Shown here piece after piece: positions 4,965 through 6,240 of a stretch of 6,240 bases of DNA (its first letter is position 1; the number at the start of each line of letters is the position of its first letter). The position numbers and the translations under genes were made by a program. The stretch is from Anaerolineae bacterium (GTDB lineage: Bacteria > Chloroflexota > Anaerolineae > Anaerolineales > Villigracilaceae), in the NCBI GenBank assembly GCA_003141915.1, contig PLNY01000188.1:1-6240 (forward strand), written 5' to 3'. The notes under the pieces are model-generated. The model saw nothing but the letters and a program-made list of their open reading frames with translations, was not told the DNA's origin and made no database searches.

Positions 4965-5836
4965 TGGGGGCGGGGCTAACGCTCGCAATCGGTTTGCTCG
5001 CAGGAAGGCTAAAGGCTAAAGGCGAAAGGCTGAAGAAACCAGAAATGCAGAAAGCGGAAATCGGAAAGAAGGAAACAATTTTGCAATCAGCAATCGGCAA
5101 TTGGAAATCGGCAATTCTTCTTGTTGCGGCGGGGATGATGGGCGTCGGGTTGGTGATGAGTTACAGCCGAGGGGCGTGGCTGGGAGCGGCCATTGGTTTG
5201 CTATATCTGGCAAAGGTTTATGGGAAATTCAAATGGCGGTTTGTTTTGCCGGGAGTTTTGGTTGTGGCCGCAGTTGTGTGTTTTTTCTGGCATTCCGAAT
5301 CGGACACAGGCCCGTGGTATCTCAAGCGCATGGATTTGAGCCGGGCATCGGCGCAACACCGGGTCGCCGCGTGGCGTGGGGCGGTTCAAATGATGCGGGA
5401 TCATCCGTTTGGTGTGGGTTGGAACAAGGCGGTTCAGACCTACGCCCAAAATTATTCACCGCCTGAAGGCGGTGCGGCGGCCATTACCACGAATGATTAT
5501 TTGATGTTGGGAACGCAATTGGGGGTTCCGGGGTTGATTTGTTTTGTGGTATACGTGGGGCTTTGCCTGGGAGCGCCGGCGTCCCGCCGGCAAGTTGGAA
5601 GCAAAGCCGAACCCGCCGGCGAGACGCCAGCGCTCCCAGCAATTTGCCGCGCGGGTGCGCTGGCAATGCTGGTGGCGTTTTGGTTTGATGGCGGATTGTT
5701 CACGCTGGCCACGGCGGCGGTGTTCTGGATTTTATTGGAACTATCTCAAATGCGGAATCCGCCTTCGCTCTGTTACGGCGCGACAAGTGCGGAGTGCGGA
5801 ATGCGGAATGCAGAAATGGGACACGATGCAACATAA
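4748..5836 (+). CDS. O-antigen ligase/polymerase-like membrane protein (Wzy_C), main part (362 aa)
   Basis: This inner-membrane protein is expected to join or polymerise lipid-linked surface glycan repeats in the periplasm. Family-like features are the HGPRWMGLWNNPNIYGMLMG stretch (55-74) before a helix, SYSRGAWLGA (138-147), and the large loop signature R-V-A-A-W-R-G-A with D-H-P-F-G-V-G-W-N (205-226), followed by a TTNDYLMLGTQLG segment (247-259). Helices lie near 28-43, 66-85, 122-138, 142-156, 165-181, 258-274, 300-315 and 316-331. ATG 4748 has GGAGG at 4736-4740 (7-nt spacing), so internal initiation is possible, but the first three helices are in the other frame (4404 start). Three repeat-derived stretches sit in it: residues 1-30, about 86-122 (Lys/Glu-rich) and 274-297 (APASRRQ, then AGETPALP). 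The tail after 334 is also repeat-like. Family confident; intactness doubtful. Confidence 0.75.
   Translation: MPPSHHPDPLPSYRERRGNSPVTRRSSLVTFLFGLVLLLAFSSWWHLDMSVNFYHGPRWMGLWNNPNIYGMLMGAGLTLAIGLLAGRLKAKGERLKKPEMQKAEIGKKETILQSAIGNWKSAILLVAAGMMGVGLVMSYSRGAWLGAAIGLLYLAKVYGKFKWRFVLPGVLVVAAVVCFFWHSESDTGPWYLKRMDLSRASAQHRVAAWRGAVQMMRDHPFGVGWNKAVQTYAQNYSPPEGGAAAITTNDYLMLGTQLGVPGLICFVVYVGLCLGAPASRRQVGSKAEPAGETPALPAICRAGALAMLVAFWFDGGLFTLATAAVFWILLELSQMRNPPSLCYGATSAECGMRNAEMGHDAT
4771..4801. repeat. Palindromic element inside the split gene
   Basis: A 13-bp stem with one mismatch, ccctctcccctcc (4771-4783) with ggagcggagaggg (4789-4801), has a 5-nt loop. It is flanked by a purine-rich 'ggaggatgg' stretch on the left and the heptamer tract on the right. 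Together 4735-4836 look like a composite repeat insertion that coincides with the point where the O-antigen ligase-like reading frame changes. Confidence 0.65.
4811..4836 (+). repeat. Heptanucleotide tandem tract, about 3.7 copies
   Basis: Copies are gtcactc (4811-4817), gtcgctc (4818-4824), gtcactc (4825-4831) and a partial gtcac (4832-4836). A 7-nt unit shifts frame by one for each copy gained. The upstream half of the gene is read in the frame starting at 4404 and the downstream half in the frame of 4748. Adding one copy or losing two would join them into one open frame. Confidence 0.7.
5005..5117 (+). repeat. Second heptamer tract plus purine-rich repeat in the coding region
   Basis: Four near-copies of a heptamer occupy 5005-5032: aaggcta, aaggcta, aaggcga, aaggctg. 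They are followed by degenerate purine-rich repeats and a 'caatcagcaatcggcaa'-type stretch to 5117. In the Wzy-like protein this encodes residues about 86-122, a charged loop (KAKGERLKK, then AIGNWKSAI) between two helices, which looks inserted. Here the frame is preserved on both sides. Confidence 0.6.
5568..5638. repeat. In-frame hairpin repeat coding for a loop insertion
   Basis: Arms of 24 nt at 5568-5591 and 5615-5638 are inverted copies with two mismatches (gggagcgccggcg on one side, cgctccca on the other) around a 23-nt loop. The insertion encodes residues 274-297 of the Wzy-like protein without breaking the frame. It sits between two helices, a tolerant place. The peptide it encodes (APASRRQ, then AGETPALP) is a signature of this interspersed repeat. 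The hairpin at 2-20 shares its gagacgcc core. Confidence 0.8.
5748..5820 (+). repeat. 'gcggaatgc' repeat at the 3' end of the Wzy-like gene
   Basis: Copies of gcggaatgc-like words recur here, densely at 5793-5812, giving the peptide ECGMRNAEM at the C terminus. A related word, tgcggaatgc, also occurs at 1521-1530. The last roughly 28 codons of the gene therefore probably come from a repeat that replaced or extended the native end. Confidence 0.5.
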
Positions 5837-5890
5837 TGCCGGGGGTGGATTTGGCCGGGAAAACGATCCGAAAATAGTTTGAAAAATATG

Positions 5891-5920
5891 TTGACACGCT
5901 GGCGGACTTTTGTTTATTCT
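5891..5920 (+). promoter_or_regulatory. Sigma-70-type promoter
   Basis: A perfect TTGACA (5891-5896) is followed after 18 nt by TATTCT (5915-5920), four of six to consensus. TTTATT at 16-nt spacing is an alternative. An AAGG ribosome-binding site (5923-5926) lies just downstream, 9 nt before ATG 5936, so promoter, Shine-Dalgarno and start codon are in proper order. A start near 5927 would make the transcript almost leaderless, so spacing relative to the ribosome site is tight. Confidence 0.5.
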
Positions 5921-5935
5921 TGAAGGTGTGATCAC

Positions 5936-6240
5936 ATGAACCAATCTGGAACATATGTGGTGTCACTTGCAGCCGGGCAGCCGGGCAATAGAGCAGGGAG
6001 TTCTTTTGCCTCAAATCAGCCTCCCTACGGCGCTGCCGGGCATCGCGCAACGATTCTCCAGCGTGGAATTCAACGCCAAGGCGCCAAGAGGCAAAGACGC
6101 CAGGTTGGCGGCACGAAATTCGATGGCAGACCGGGGAACGCTGGCGCTCCTCAAACGGAGTTGCTCCAGATCGCCGGTAAAGAGGGTCAAAACGTTTGCG
6201 CCTTCGCACCTCTGCGTCTTTGCGTTGAAAAATCCATCTA
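5936..6240 (+). CDS. Partial open frame running off the window (at least 101 aa)
   Basis: From ATG 5936 the frame stays open for 101 codons to the right edge. GAAGG lies at 5922-5926, 9 nt before the ATG, and a sigma-70-like promoter is upstream. The start reads MNQSGTYVVSLAAGQPGNRA, followed by Gly/Pro/Ala/Gln-rich sequence with no signal peptide, membrane helix or domain I recognise. From 6069 it passes through a palindromic 'gcaaag'-family repeat, giving Arg/Gln/Lys-rich sequence (IQRQGAKRQRRQ), so the later part is repeat-derived and probably not native. The last 23 nt equal 2027-2049 in the same reading frame that there leads into the FnIII-like remnant, so similar sequence could continue beyond the window. 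It could be a real gene head truncated by a repeat insertion or a chance open frame behind a true promoter. Confidence 0.35.
   Translation, partial: MNQSGTYVVSLAAGQPGNRAGSSFASNQPPYGAAGHRATILQRGIQRQGAKRQRRQVGGTKFDGRPGNAGAPQTELLQIAGKEGQNVCAFAPLRLCVEKSI
6069..6240. repeat. Interspersed 'gcaaag' palindromic repeat, edge copy
   Basis: The left arm at 6069-6091 (begins ttcaacgcc) and right arm at 6209-6229 (ends gcgttgaa) are imperfect inverted copies about 117 nt apart. The final 23 nt are identical to 2027-2049. Between the arms, aacgctggcgctcc (6137-6150) resembles an arm of the 5568-5638 family, suggesting nested repeats. Confidence 0.65.

Noticed and set aside
5700..6209. Minus-strand 169-residue open frame
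   Set aside because: It runs across the gene end, a promoter and a palindromic repeat, and has Arg-rich low-quality content without a ribosome site.

Overview
The window looks like an accessory stretch of a Verrucomicrobiota chromosome, probably a Pedosphaera/Limisphaerales-type lineage. That is inferred from style, not from a marker gene. The DNA between genes, and partly inside them, is packed with short palindromic repeats of the kind common in that group: the ends-in-'aatctgcgga' palindrome (601-669), the 'gcaaag / ctttgcgttgaa' family (1666-1700, 1949-2049, 6069-6240), a 'gtcctc / gaggac' hairpin (1717-1775), and a 'gggagcgcc / ggcgctccc' hairpin (5568-5638). There is also a ~200-residue fibronectin-III protein of a type I associate with these bacteria. 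No rRNA, tRNA, CRISPR, transposase or integrase gene is visible.

Layout, all genes on the + strand. (1) 1-816 is non-genic. It holds a strictly periodic 21-nt tandem array (15 units, 286-600), a REP-like palindrome (601-669), a small hairpin and a good sigma-54-type -24/-12 element (731-745). (2) 817-1431 encodes a small protein with a C-terminal FnIII domain. (3) 1432-2196 is a repeat-rich gap with a possible terminator, a perfect TATAAT flanked by a 12-nt direct repeat, and what looks like the broken-off 3' end of a second FnIII gene (2041-2111). (4) 2197-4054 is a visibly more A+T-rich two-gene unit: a MauE/DoxX-like redox membrane domain fused to a large extracytoplasmic domain, then after 1 nt a 77-residue, nine-cysteine putative lipoprotein. 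(5) 4055-4403 is non-coding with a long interrupted inverted repeat. (6) 4404-5836 is an O-antigen ligase/polymerase-like (Wzy_C) membrane protein split between two frames at a composite repeat that includes a heptanucleotide tandem tract. (7) A promoter (5891-5920) and an open frame starting at 5936 run off the right edge.

Functional reading. The MauE-type protein and the Cys-rich exported peptide plausibly form a disulfide-handling pair: a quinone/thiol-linked membrane oxidant beside a small disulfide-rich client. The Wzy-like gene would act in surface-polysaccharide assembly. Its reading frame could be restored by gaining one 7-nt repeat or losing two, which suggests phase variation. The FnIII gene may be sigma-54 dependent, with the helically phased 21-bp array upstream as a possible activator-binding or architectural element. 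The pairing, phase-variation and enhancer ideas are inferences.
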